Shown here: positions 25,961 to 34,582 of the stretch, one piece after another
Layout: each line of letters begins with the position of its first letter
How positions within the stretch are numbered: the first letter of the stretch is position 1
Source of the DNA: Microvirgula aerodenitrificans DSM 15089
Lineage (GTDB): Bacteria > Pseudomonadota > Gammaproteobacteria > Burkholderiales > Aquaspirillaceae
Length of the DNA stretch: 64,000 bases
Assembly: GCF_000620105.1 (NCBI RefSeq)
Contig: NZ_JHVK01000016.1
Location: forward strand, 31,405-95,404
Reading direction: 5' to 3'
Notes under the pieces: model-generated
What the model was told of the DNA's origin: nothing
The model's database searches: none
Seen by the model: only the letters and a program-made list of their open reading frames with translations
Program-made: the position numbers and the translations under genes

Positions 25961-26530
25961 ATGAACCGTTTCTCCCTGCTGGCCTGCTGTGCGCTGATCT
26001 GCCTGCCGGCCTGGGCAACCGATGCCCCGGCCGTCGCCACCCCGCAAGATGCCGCCAACCTGCTGCTGACCCGTCTTGGCACGGCGCTGAAACAGGAAAT
26101 GAGCACGCGCGGTCCGGTGTCGGCCATCAGTGTGTGCCGCGATCTGGCACCGAAGCTGGCCGGTGAGATCTCGCGCGAAACCGGCTGGAAAGTCACCCGG
26201 GTCAGCCTCAAGCCGCGCAACCCGATGCTGGGCATGGCGGACGAATGGGAACAACGGCAACTGCTCGACTTTGACGCCCGGGCCAGGGCCGGCGTGGCGC
26301 CGGCCACGCTGCAGCAAACCGCCATCGTCGGCATGCCGACCGGCAAGGTACAGCGCTACCTGAAGGCGATTCCGGTCCAGACACTGTGCCTGAGCTGTCA
26401 CGGCAGCCGCGAGCAGATCCCGGCCGATGTCAGCCAGGCGCTGGCACGCGACTACCCGCATGACAAGGCCACCGGTTATCTGGAAGGCATGATCCGCGGT
26501 GCGGTGTCAGTGACCCGTCCGCTCGACTGA
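25961..26530 (+). CDS. Periplasmic DUF3365 (Tll0287-like) haem-domain protein
   Basis: 189 residues from ATG, with a signal peptide (RFSLLACCALICLPAWA). The DUF3365 domain includes an ISVCRDLAPKLAGEIS segment and a c-type haem site CLSCHG near residue 145. Members are haem-binding sensor or redox domains; here it is a free periplasmic protein. A TATAAT hexamer lies at 25943-25948, though no well-spaced -35 was found. Role unknown. Confidence 0.72.
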   Translation: MNRFSLLACCALICLPAWATDAPAVATPQDAANLLLTRLGTALKQEMSTRGPVSAISVCRDLAPKLAGEISRETGWKVTRVSLKPRNPMLGMADEWEQRQLLDFDARARAGVAPATLQQTAIVGMPTGKVQRYLKAIPVQTLCLSCHGSREQIPADVSQALARDYPHDKATGYLEGMIRGAVSVTRPLD

Positions 26531-26566
26531 GCGAACGCCACGCAAGGCGGCAGGCTTGTTTACACT

Positions 26567-27487
26567 ATGACAGTGGAAACCAACGCCCCGACCTGCACCA
26601 TGGACACCATGATCTCCCCCGGAGACGCCCTTCACCCGCAGTCCGAGTGGCTGTTCCAGCCGCCCCCCGCGCTGGCGGACTGCGTCTGCCACGGGCTGAT
26701 CAAGAACCTTCCCGGCGGACCGTACCTGCTGCCGGCCGGCCTGCAGCCGATCTTCCTGCTGGTGCTGGACGGTGGCATCCGCTTTCTGCATGCGAACCGG
26801 CAGCAGCAGATGGCCCGGCTCAATCTGTGCGGCGGCACCCAGGGCCCCCGCCAGGCATGGGCCGCGCCCGGCACCCGCATCCTGACCCTGTCGGTGAAGC
26901 CGGGGCAGTTGCGGCGACTGATCGACATGCCGGCGGCGACCATCGTCGACAGCCGGAGCCCGCTGGACACCCTGCTGCGGGGTGAGGATCTCGGCGAGCT
27001 GGCACGCTGCGAAACCGCGCTGGCCGCGACCCGCGACCCGTCGCAGCAGGTCGCCGCGTTCTTTCGCCTGCTGTTCAGCCTGCGCCGGCGCCGGGCCGGA
27101 CTCGATGCAGACCTGCACCTGCCGATTGATCTGCTCGCCACGGCCCCCGGCGAACTGGCCGACCGCTTCGGCATCAGCCAGCGCCAGTTCGAACGCCGTT
27201 TTCTTGCCAGCTATGGCCAGTCGCTGCGCAGCTTCCGCCAGCAACTGCGCTGCAGCCGGCTGATTGCCGCCTGCATCTGCGGACAACGCCGCATCGACTC
27301 CTGGGCCGGACTGGCGGCCGAAGCCGGCTATTTCGACCAGTCCCACCTGCACCACGACCTGCAGCGCTTTACCGGCCATACCCCCGGCCAGCTGGCGGCC
27401 GGCCTTGCCCGCGACGATCCGGCGTTCTGGCCGTACCGGATCGCCTCCACCCGGATGGGCCAGCTGTTTGGTCCATCGGGCTATTGA
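26567..27487 (+). CDS. AraC-family transcriptional regulator
   Basis: 306 residues (first ATG taken; ATGs at 26600 and 26609 are possible). The N-terminal half resembles the sensing domain of AraC regulators with a DUF6597-type fold (PGQLRRLIDMPAATIVD). The C-terminal half has the helix-turn-helix pair FGISQRQFERRFLASYGQSL and EAGYFDQSHLHHDLQRFTGHTP. It precedes a DUF2867 gene by 77 bp and may regulate it. Confidence 0.8.
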   Translation: MTVETNAPTCTMDTMISPGDALHPQSEWLFQPPPALADCVCHGLIKNLPGGPYLLPAGLQPIFLLVLDGGIRFLHANRQQQMARLNLCGGTQGPRQAWAAPGTRILTLSVKPGQLRRLIDMPAATIVDSRSPLDTLLRGEDLGELARCETALAATRDPSQQVAAFFRLLFSLRRRRAGLDADLHLPIDLLATAPGELADRFGISQRQFERRFLASYGQSLRSFRQQLRCSRLIAACICGQRRIDSWAGLAAEAGYFDQSHLHHDLQRFTGHTPGQLAAGLARDDPAFWPYRIASTRMGQLFGPSGY

Positions 27488-27564
27488 GCCGCTGTCGTTT
27501 CGCTACAAGACCGGCCTGCCGGCCGAAAGCAGAATGGGCGGGTCTTCACTGCCCGGAACCTGCC

Positions 27565-28071
27565 ATGCTGGACCACATTCCGCTCACCTCCCTGCTGCAC
27601 CACGACCTGCCGGCCGGCGCCTATCAGGACTGCTGCATTGAAGCCCTGCCGGCCACGGTCAATATCGAGCAGGCGCTGCTTGCCTTTTTCGGCAGTTCTC
27701 CCGCCTGGCTGCTCGCCCTGATGGCGCTGCGCAACCGGCTGGTCACCCCGCTCGGACTGAAAACCGCCCGCGCGGCGCCCGGCCCTGTCCCGACGCCGTT
27801 CCGGGTCGGCCAGCGCATCGGCATTTTCCGCATCCTGGCACTCGACGAGCAGGAAGTGGTGCTGGGGGAAAACGACAGTCATCTGGATTTCCGCACCTCG
27901 CTGCAACTGCTGCACGGGCCGGCCGGCCCGCAGCTGGCCATGTCCATCTGGGTGAAAACCCACAATGCCGTCGGCGTCTGCTACTTCGCACTGGTCAGGC
28001 CCTTCCACCGCCTGATTGTCCCGATCATGGCCCGGGCCACCGTGCGTCGGCTGTGCGGGATTGCCGGGTGA
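27565..28071 (+). CDS. DUF2867 family protein
   Basis: 168 residues. FRVGQRIGIFRILALDEQEVVLGENDSHLDFRTSL and the ending FYFALVRPFHRLIVP-like region (CYFALVRPFHRLIVPIMARA) match DUF2867, a family of unknown function often fused to or beside NAD(P)-binding proteins. Its last 38 bases, including the stop, are part of a 39-bp repeat found again at 42368-42406, on the far side of the iron island. Confidence 0.72.
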   Translation: MLDHIPLTSLLHHDLPAGAYQDCCIEALPATVNIEQALLAFFGSSPAWLLALMALRNRLVTPLGLKTARAAPGPVPTPFRVGQRIGIFRILALDEQEVVLGENDSHLDFRTSLQLLHGPAGPQLAMSIWVKTHNAVGVCYFALVRPFHRLIVPIMARATVRRLCGIAG

Positions 28072-28072
28072 C
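28034..28072 (+). repeat. Left copy of 39-bp direct repeat flanking the iron island
   Basis: Thirty-eight of 39 bases match 42368-42406 in the same orientation; the single difference is T here versus A there, at the 21st base. The copy covers the 3' end and stop of the DUF2867 gene. Similarity stops at both ends. The two copies enclose all the siderophore genes. Confidence 0.8.
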
Positions 28073-28082
28073 GAGCACGGAC

Positions 28083-28103
28083 GGCCCGCCACCGGAGCGG
28101 GCC
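28083..28103 (+). terminator. Possible terminator hairpin between convergent genes
   Basis: GGCCCGC at 28083-28089 pairs with GCGGGCC at 28097-28103. Only a weak pyrimidine tail (TGCGGCCTCTTCTC) follows on the plus strand. It lies between the DUF2867 gene and the convergent receptor gene, where a terminator is expected. Confidence 0.4.
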
Positions 28104-28119
28104 TGCGGCCTCTTCTCAC

Positions 28120-30354
28120 TCAGTAGTCAATGCCATACGCCAGGCTGAACGTCCGTCCACGCCCCTGAAAGTCGACGACCTCCGGGGCCACCATCCGGTC
28201 ATAAAAGAGCCGGGCACGCTGACTCCACAGCGTCGGATACTGGCGATCGAACAGGTTCTGCACGCCGAAGTTCAGCGTGCCTCGTGGCAGCTTGTAGCTG
28301 CCAAGCAGATCGGCCAGCGTGAACCCCTCCAGCGTCTGCCTCCCGGCATCGCGCAACGGGAAACTCCGCACGCCCTGCAGGCGCAGTTGCAGTGGCCCGT
28401 CCTGCCAGTGCACGTGCAGCGTGGTCTTGGACGGGCTGGCAGTGGTCACGGACTGTTTTTGCCAGCGGCCACCCTGCTGTTCCCGGGACTGAATACCGAG
28501 GGCCGTCCCGCCCACGGTCCAGTGGGCATTCAGCAGATAATCGAGACGCCCTTCCAGGCCATGATTCCGGGTGCCCTGATCCAGCACACGGATGGCCAGC
28601 GTCGATTTCTGGAATTCGATGCTCCGGTCGGACCAGGCATGGAAGGCGGCGATCTGGCCCGACAGCTTGCCGACGCGCCCTCGCCAGCCCGCTTCCAGCT
28701 GCCGGGTCTTGATGCCCGCAAGCGGCGAACCCGTCACACTGACGCCCCTCTTCAGTGCCCAGTGCCCGCGATGTCCGCCGGATAGCGCATAGTCGCCCTG
28801 CCCATAGTATTTGGCCGGGTCGGGCAGCTCGAAACCCTCCGCATAATTCACGTAGTACTGATTGGCGGCATTGAAGCGGTACACCACGCCGGCATTCGGC
28901 AAGGTGACCGCATAGTGGTTCCTCCCCCCGGGAATCGCATCAGACGACGTGCCGATGCGATTGGCCATCAGTACCTGCTGGCGGGTATCGACAAAGTCAT
29001 CCACGCTGATCGCCATGCGTTGATGCCGCAGCCCTGCGCTCAGACCCCAGCTTTCAGCCGGTTGCCAGTCGGACTGGATAAACAGCGAGCGGCCTTCCAC
29101 CCGGAACCCGGGGTAGCGCCCGACTTCAGCCATGCGCCGGAACACGAGCCCCCCCGACGCCATTCCCCGCCGTGCATCGAACAGCACCTGCCGCGCCCGG
29201 AACTTCTCGCGGTCAAGATCGATCCCGTAAGTGAACCTGGCCGCGCCAAGCGACTTGACCAGTGCCACCTTCAGCGCCCGGGTGCCGGTGCGCTGACGCG
29301 ATGTACTGTAGTACGGCACGCGTGGCGGCCTCACCGTCATGCCGGTGATAACACCAGGAAACGGATAGAAATCCAGTTTTTCACTGCGCCACGACCCCTG
29401 CAGATACAAATCCTGTCCCCCTGGCACCTGTGGCAGCACATAGTCGAACATCGCCATCGCGCGCGTCGAGCGCGGCACCACGTCCGACTGGAAGCCATCC
29501 CGGACCGCCAGCCATTCCGTCCGCCCGCGCAATGCGCCCGCGAGATTCGGTCCGAGATAGAGCGCCTTGTCGCCGTGAAAACCTGAATCGTAGTACTGCG
29601 TCGTCAGCTTCAGCCGCTGCCCGGCGGGCAGCCTGAAGTCCAGGTTGCCGAGGATGTCGAGCTGGCGGTTGTACTGCAGATCAGTCTGGGTGATATCGGG
29701 CGTGACCTGACGGCCTGCCGCGTCATAAGCCGCGCCATTGTGACGATAGGCCACCCCAAGTCGACCGGTCACCCGGTCATTGCCGGCGGAGACCGACTGC
29801 CCGGCGCGCCAGTCATGATCGCTGCCGGTTTCAAAACCGGAGCGCAACCCGAGTTCGGTATTGAAGTGCAGCCCCTCGGAGCCCCGCCGGGTCACGATAT
29901 TGACGACACCACCGGACGCCCCGCCACCGTAGAGGGCGGTCGCGCCCGACAGCACTTCGATGCGGTCGATCTGGTACGGATCGATCGAATCGAACTGCCT
30001 GCTGACCGCGCGAGAACTGTTCAGCGACACCCCGTCGATCATCACCTGCATCGAGCGTCCCCGCAGGTTCTGGCCATAGTTGCTGCGCCCTTGCGGGCCA
30101 ACATCGAGGCTCGGAACCAACTGGCCCAGCAGCACCTTGAGCGGCACGCCGGCACGCGCCTGCAGGGCAATCTCGTCAGCATCCACCACCCAGGTGCTGC
30201 GGGGCAGCTCGCTGATCCGGGTCGGCACCCGGGCGCCGGTCACCACAACCGTGTCCAGGGCCGAACCGCCAGCCTGGACGCAAGGACTGCCCAGTGCCAG
30301 CAGCAATGCGGCAGAGACAGGGCATAAACGAACATAGTGGGAATAAATGGGCAT
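28120..30354 (-). CDS. TonB-dependent siderophore receptor (IutA-like)
   Basis: 744 residues with a signal peptide (PVSAALLLALGSPCVQA), a TonB-box-like LDTVVVTGAR, a plug domain (~45-150, with VMIDGVSLNSSRAVSRQFDS and VEVLSGATALYGGGASGGVVNIVTRR) and a long beta-barrel ending in the aromatic-terminated FSLAYGIDY. The absence of an N-terminal STN domain means it is not a FecA-type signalling receptor. Length is close to E. coli IutA (about 730), and it lies beside the aerobactin genes, so ferric aerobactin is the probable ligand. It is 97 bp downstream of the MFS exporter on the same strand. Confidence 0.85.
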   Translation of the reverse strand: MPIYSHYVRLCPVSAALLLALGSPCVQAGGSALDTVVVTGARVPTRISELPRSTWVVDADEIALQARAGVPLKVLLGQLVPSLDVGPQGRSNYGQNLRGRSMQVMIDGVSLNSSRAVSRQFDSIDPYQIDRIEVLSGATALYGGGASGGVVNIVTRRGSEGLHFNTELGLRSGFETGSDHDWRAGQSVSAGNDRVTGRLGVAYRHNGAAYDAAGRQVTPDITQTDLQYNRQLDILGNLDFRLPAGQRLKLTTQYYDSGFHGDKALYLGPNLAGALRGRTEWLAVRDGFQSDVVPRSTRAMAMFDYVLPQVPGGQDLYLQGSWRSEKLDFYPFPGVITGMTVRPPRVPYYSTSRQRTGTRALKVALVKSLGAARFTYGIDLDREKFRARQVLFDARRGMASGGLVFRRMAEVGRYPGFRVEGRSLFIQSDWQPAESWGLSAGLRHQRMAISVDDFVDTRQQVLMANRIGTSSDAIPGGRNHYAVTLPNAGVVYRFNAANQYYVNYAEGFELPDPAKYYGQGDYALSGGHRGHWALKRGVSVTGSPLAGIKTRQLEAGWRGRVGKLSGQIAAFHAWSDRSIEFQKSTLAIRVLDQGTRNHGLEGRLDYLLNAHWTVGGTALGIQSREQQGGRWQKQSVTTASPSKTTLHVHWQDGPLQLRLQGVRSFPLRDAGRQTLEGFTLADLLGSYKLPRGTLNFGVQNLFDRQYPTLWSQRARLFYDRMVAPEVVDFQGRGRTFSLAYGIDY

Positions 30355-30451
30355 GGCTGTATCCCTGTACGGATTGGAATTTCACAGCTTTCCCCTGCCC
30401 GGCGGCAAACGGCATGGGCACGGCATGCGGCAAGCAGACGGCGTCCTGGCA

Positions 30452-31657
30452 TCAGCGAAGCGCCTCCCCCGGTACCCGTGCCATTAATGACGCCAGAACC
30501 ACACCAAGCCCAAGGAAGGCAGCCAGCCAGAACGGTGCCGAAGGGGACAGACCAAGCGTCCAGCCTGCCAGCACAGCCCCCAGGGCAAGTCCGGTGGTGT
30601 GCACCGTAGCCACCATGCCAGCCATCCAAGCCTGACCCGATTTGCCTGCAGCCTGCAGGGCACGTGCCGTGCAGTCAGGTCCAAGCAGCGCAGCAGCCAC
30701 GCCCAGAGCCACAACCCCTCCCATTGCAGTCAGTGTTGTCGTTGCCTGCGCCAGCAGCATGCCTGCCAGAACCAGCCCCACACTTCCGGCCCGCAGCAGG
30801 CTGCGCCCCGGTTTGCAGTAAGGAACCACCCCGATCTGCAGTGCAGCCACCACCAGCGTGCCAGCGCTCAGCATCCAGCCCAGCTGTGAGGATGCCGTCG
30901 CCGCATCGAGTTTCATGCAGAGCATCAGCCAGGGGCCCAGCGCGTACTGCATCAGGCCAAATGCGGTCACGATAACCAGAGTCAGTACCGGCCAGCCAAG
31001 CAGCGCCTGCAGGTGCCAGTCAGGCCAGCCGGCGCATCCCGATTCTGCATGGCAGGGTACCGCCAGCGGCAGCATCAGCAGAACCGGCCAGGCTGACAGC
31101 GCTACCAGCAAAAAGGGGCCCGACGGGCTTAACCACAGGCTCCCTGCCACCAGTGCCGGTCCCAACGACCGGCCCAGCGCCAGTGCAGCAGAAAACCGGG
31201 ACAGCACAGCTCGCTGCTGCCGCTGGCATGCGCCTGCGAGCAGCCAAGCCTGGCAGGTCGGCACCAGCCCTGACACCGTCAGTCCGTAAAGGAACCGACC
31301 AGCCAGCAGTGTTTTGCCCTGCCCTTCCCAGTCACTACCCTGCCCGAGTTGCCAGAACAGCAGCATGTGACTGAGCCCGAACCCTGCCAGGGCCACTGCA
31401 ACGATGCAGCGCGGTCCCAAACGGCGAGAGAGGAGGCCCCAGCACGGCGCCCCTGCCAGAAATGCCAGCGAGCCAGAAGCCAGAATCATGGTGATGAACT
31501 CAAGTGCCAGACCGGTTCGCTGCATCAGTAACGGCAAAGTGGTCAGCAATGCTGTCTGCCCAATCCCCATCACCATGCCAGCAGCAGCCAATATCAGTTG
31601 CGTCCATTCACGCCCCCCGCCAGCCTTCTGCCCAGGTGCGCACTTCCCCTGTTCCAT
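30452..31657 (-). CDS. MFS transporter, ShiF-like (probable siderophore exporter)
   Basis: 401 residues with about 12 hydrophobic segments and the MFS loop GLLSRRLGPRCIVAVALAGF. In enterobacterial aerobactin islands the MFS gene shiF lies just upstream of iucA; here the transporter is divergent from iucA but immediately adjacent, and of similar size. Export of aerobactin is therefore the likely role. Drug export is the alternative. Confidence 0.75.
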   Translation of the reverse strand: MEQGKCAPGQKAGGGREWTQLILAAAGMVMGIGQTALLTTLPLLMQRTGLALEFITMILASGSLAFLAGAPCWGLLSRRLGPRCIVAVALAGFGLSHMLLFWQLGQGSDWEGQGKTLLAGRFLYGLTVSGLVPTCQAWLLAGACQRQQRAVLSRFSAALALGRSLGPALVAGSLWLSPSGPFLLVALSAWPVLLMLPLAVPCHAESGCAGWPDWHLQALLGWPVLTLVIVTAFGLMQYALGPWLMLCMKLDAATASSQLGWMLSAGTLVVAALQIGVVPYCKPGRSLLRAGSVGLVLAGMLLAQATTTLTAMGGVVALGVAAALLGPDCTARALQAAGKSGQAWMAGMVATVHTTGLALGAVLAGWTLGLSPSAPFWLAAFLGLGVVLASLMARVPGEALR

Positions 31658-31784
31658 GCTCTCCCCCAGTCAGATCGGCACAGCCACCGCCGGACATTCT
31701 TTGCAACATCACCCGGATTTGCAAACAGGAATCATTGTCATTTAGCTTGATGGTACGCACCGTACCTATTCCTGGAACCCCACC
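31658..31784. promoter_or_regulatory. Divergent promoter region of the siderophore genes with a Fur-like half site
   Basis: The 127-bp gap separates the exporter/receptor transcript from iucABCD. GAATCATTGTCATTT at 31729-31743 contains ATTGTCATT, one mismatch from the Fur half-site ATTATCATT; the other half is poor. Iron control by Fur is expected for these genes, so this is the best candidate, but it is a weak match. Confidence 0.4.
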
Positions 31785-33554
31785 ATGAACACCCGCCCAG
31801 TCCTCAGCGAGCGCGCCTCACTGTCTGCATTCATGAACGCACTGTGGCGTGAATGGTCTCCTGCAAAACGCCTGCCGGCCGAGAACAGCAACCTGTCCGG
31901 TCAGGACGGAACGCTCTGCCTGCCGCTGACCCGTCCAGAGGGAGTGCTGCAGGTGCCATTGCAATATTTCTCCCTGTCGGGCCGGCATCGTTTTGACGGC
32001 ACTGTTCACTTTGTTCCGGCTGGCGGTCCCGCTTTCGCTATTGATTTTGCCCAGACGGTCTCCCTGCTCGCAGGTGAACCAGCGCTGGCACCGGACATTG
32101 ATGACAGCACACGCCGGCGCTTCCTTCTCCGTGTGCTGGACAGCGCAGCCACACTGCTTGATGCAGACGCGGACCACCAGGCCCCAAGCTGGCCTGATGC
32201 AGGTTTCCTCGCCGCAGAGCAAGGGCTGGTTTATGGCCATGCAGTTCACCCAACCCCCAAGAGCCGGGACGAATTCACCCGTGAAGACCACATTCGCTAC
32301 AGCCCGGATTTCGGTGGGCACACTCCTCTGGTCTGGTTTGCCGTGCAGGCCGGGGCGCTGTGGCAAGCAAGGCCCGGCTCATCCTTCCTTCCCGATGCAC
32401 TGATCACCAGCGATCCGGGACTATCCACCATGATGACCCGCTACCCGCACAGCGAGGGCTGGCAATGGCTGCCGGTCCATCCCTGGCAGGCTGGCGTGCT
32501 GCGCCGGGCCCCTGCCTATCATCACTGGCGCAGCCGCGACGCCCTGATTGATCTGGGAGAAGCCGGTACAGACTGGTTTCCGACATCTTCCTTGCGAACC
32601 CTGTATTCGCCACATGCACCGGCCATGCTGAAATTTTCACTGTCAGTACGCATTACCAATTCCAGACGCGTGCTGCGGATGGATGAGGTCATGCGCGGCC
32701 AGCTGGTCCGCGATATCTTCTCGAGCAAGCAGGGGAAGGCATTGCGCCATCGCTGCCCGACGCTCGGCATCCTGCATGAGCATGGTGCACTGGCGCTGAC
32801 AACGCTGGACGGTCATCCCCTGGCAGAAAGTTTTGTCATTTTCCGTGACAACCCATTTCCGCCCGACTGCACGTCCTACGTCATGGCCACCTTGTACCAG
32901 GAAGGGGCAAACGGTACGGCATCAATGGTCAGCCGCCTGATCGTTGACCTTGCCGCGCAAGAGCAGCGCCCCCTCACCCTACTTGCCATGGAATGGTTTG
33001 ACTGCTTCCTTTCCGTTGCACTCAAACCGCTGTTGATTGCCCAGGCTGACTACGGTTTTCTATTCAGCGCTCACCAGCAGAACACCGTGCTGACACTGAA
33101 GTCAGGCTGGCCTGCCGGCATCTGGCTCCGTGATGGGCAGGGCGCCGCATTTCATCCGGAAACCATCGCTGAACTCACCGGACAGATTCCCGGGATCAGG
33201 AGCGCCAGCACACTGGCTTTCAATGAAACCATGGCCAATCATCTGCTGGGCTATTACCTGATCGTCAACAATGTACTGAGTTTGATTGCCACGCTGGGGG
33301 CCGATGGCCTGGTAGACGAAATGCGGCTTGCTGAACGTCTGCGACACTCTCTGCTGGCGCTGCGACGCACCTCTCCCAGATTTCCGCACTTCATCGACTA
33401 CCTGCTCGACTCTCCCATGCTGATGAGCAAAGGCAACTTCATGCTCAGCCTCCGTGGTCTGGACGAAACGGCAAATCCGGAGGACTCGTTCCGTTCGTAC
33501 GTGCCGCTGCGCAATCCAATTGCTGCCGCAGCGAACCCGGAGAGTCATCAATGA
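31785..33554 (+). CDS. iucA: Aerobactin synthase subunit IucA (NIS synthetase)
   Basis: 589 residues. Diagnostic NIS-synthetase motifs: GHAVHPTPKSRDEF (~150), LPVHPWQ (~228) and TSSLRTLYSP (~265), followed by the ATP-site region KFSLSVRITNSRRV. It joins citrate to the first N6-acetyl-N6-hydroxylysine. Length and order (A-B-C-D) match E. coli iuc. Stop overlaps the iucB start by ATGA. Confidence 0.92.
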   Translation: MNTRPVLSERASLSAFMNALWREWSPAKRLPAENSNLSGQDGTLCLPLTRPEGVLQVPLQYFSLSGRHRFDGTVHFVPAGGPAFAIDFAQTVSLLAGEPALAPDIDDSTRRRFLLRVLDSAATLLDADADHQAPSWPDAGFLAAEQGLVYGHAVHPTPKSRDEFTREDHIRYSPDFGGHTPLVWFAVQAGALWQARPGSSFLPDALITSDPGLSTMMTRYPHSEGWQWLPVHPWQAGVLRRAPAYHHWRSRDALIDLGEAGTDWFPTSSLRTLYSPHAPAMLKFSLSVRITNSRRVLRMDEVMRGQLVRDIFSSKQGKALRHRCPTLGILHEHGALALTTLDGHPLAESFVIFRDNPFPPDCTSYVMATLYQEGANGTASMVSRLIVDLAAQEQRPLTLLAMEWFDCFLSVALKPLLIAQADYGFLFSAHQQNTVLTLKSGWPAGIWLRDGQGAAFHPETIAELTGQIPGIRSASTLAFNETMANHLLGYYLIVNNVLSLIATLGADGLVDEMRLAERLRHSLLALRRTSPRFPHFIDYLLDSPMLMSKGNFMLSLRGLDETANPEDSFRSYVPLRNPIAAAANPESHQ

Positions 33555-34582
33555 GCGCCTTCTCGCTGTGTCTGCCAGACCAGAGACTGGCAGCAAGCAC
33601 GATTCAGGACAGCCTTGTTACGCTGCAGGTCGGCAGTGTGACAATGGCCACCCTGCAGTTAAGCCGACCCGCAGCCAACAGTATTCTGCTGACTGGCCCG
33701 CTGCATCCCGAAACGCCCCCGCTGGCCTTGATGCCGCTATTGGCCGAACTGTTTTGCCATCAGCCATCGTTGCGCGATGTCATGCTCGATACCGGCTGCA
33801 CGGACGAGTTCGCCGTGACGCTGGTGAGGATGGGAATAATGGGGAGGCGCATTGCCACGGCAAATGGCTGGCGGCTTGGCTGCAGCCGGGCGGTATTCTG
33901 GCAACAGCCACAGTTGTGGCTCCCCACCCCAGGGGTGTCCGGAGTTGCCACTGAATACGTCATGAGCCATGGCAGGCGCCATCCACGTCGCGCACCACAG
34001 CCACAAGGTGTGGTCTACCAACGCTATCTGCCCCGACAGGGATGCACGTTCACGCTCCGGGTTGCCAATATCCGCCGGGATCTACCGCTATTCCATGCCT
34101 GGATGAATATGGATCGGGTACATCGCTTCTGGACACTGGCAGGAAAGCGTGAAGCACATGCAGCTTATCTGCAGGCACAGATCGACGACGCGGGTGTTCT
34201 TCCACTGATGGGCGAGTTCGATGGAGAGCCTTTTGCCTATTTTGAGGTCTACTGGGCAAAAGAGGACCGACTGGCCCCCTTCTATGCAGCGCAGGATTTT
34301 GACCGTGGTTGCCATCTATTAGTTGGCAATAGCCGTCATGCCAGCAAAGGAAAGACCATCGCCTGGATGCGAGCGGTCAGTCATTACGTGTTTCTGGACG
34401 ACTCTCGCACGCAAAGGCTGGTGGGAGAGCCACATATCGATAATGTCCGGTTTATCTCTCATCTGCAGAATCAGGGATTTGCCAAGCTAAAGGAGTTTGA
34501 CTTTCCTCATAAGCGCGCGGCGCTGCTGATGCTTGAGCGGGAAGTATTCTTCGAACAGCATGGTCCGTGGGGTGAGGAATGA
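33551..34582 (+). CDS. iucB: N6-hydroxylysine acetyltransferase IucB
   Basis: 343 residues. The C-terminal ~190 form a GNAT-like acetyltransferase of the siderophore type: YQRYLPRQGCTFTLRVANIRRDLPLFHAWMNMDRVHRFW, then GEFDGEPFAYFEVYWAKED, and RLVGEPHIDNVRFISHLQNQGF. It acetylates N6-hydroxylysine made by IucD. ATGA overlaps at both ends couple it to iucA and iucC. GC content here is visibly lower than in flanking genes; the line 34441-34500 is about 43%. Confidence 0.92.
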   Translation: MSAFSLCLPDQRLAASTIQDSLVTLQVGSVTMATLQLSRPAANSILLTGPLHPETPPLALMPLLAELFCHQPSLRDVMLDTGCTDEFAVTLVRMGIMGRRIATANGWRLGCSRAVFWQQPQLWLPTPGVSGVATEYVMSHGRRHPRRAPQPQGVVYQRYLPRQGCTFTLRVANIRRDLPLFHAWMNMDRVHRFWTLAGKREAHAAYLQAQIDDAGVLPLMGEFDGEPFAYFEVYWAKEDRLAPFYAAQDFDRGCHLLVGNSRHASKGKTIAWMRAVSHYVFLDDSRTQRLVGEPHIDNVRFISHLQNQGFAKLKEFDFPHKRAALLMLEREVFFEQHGPWGEE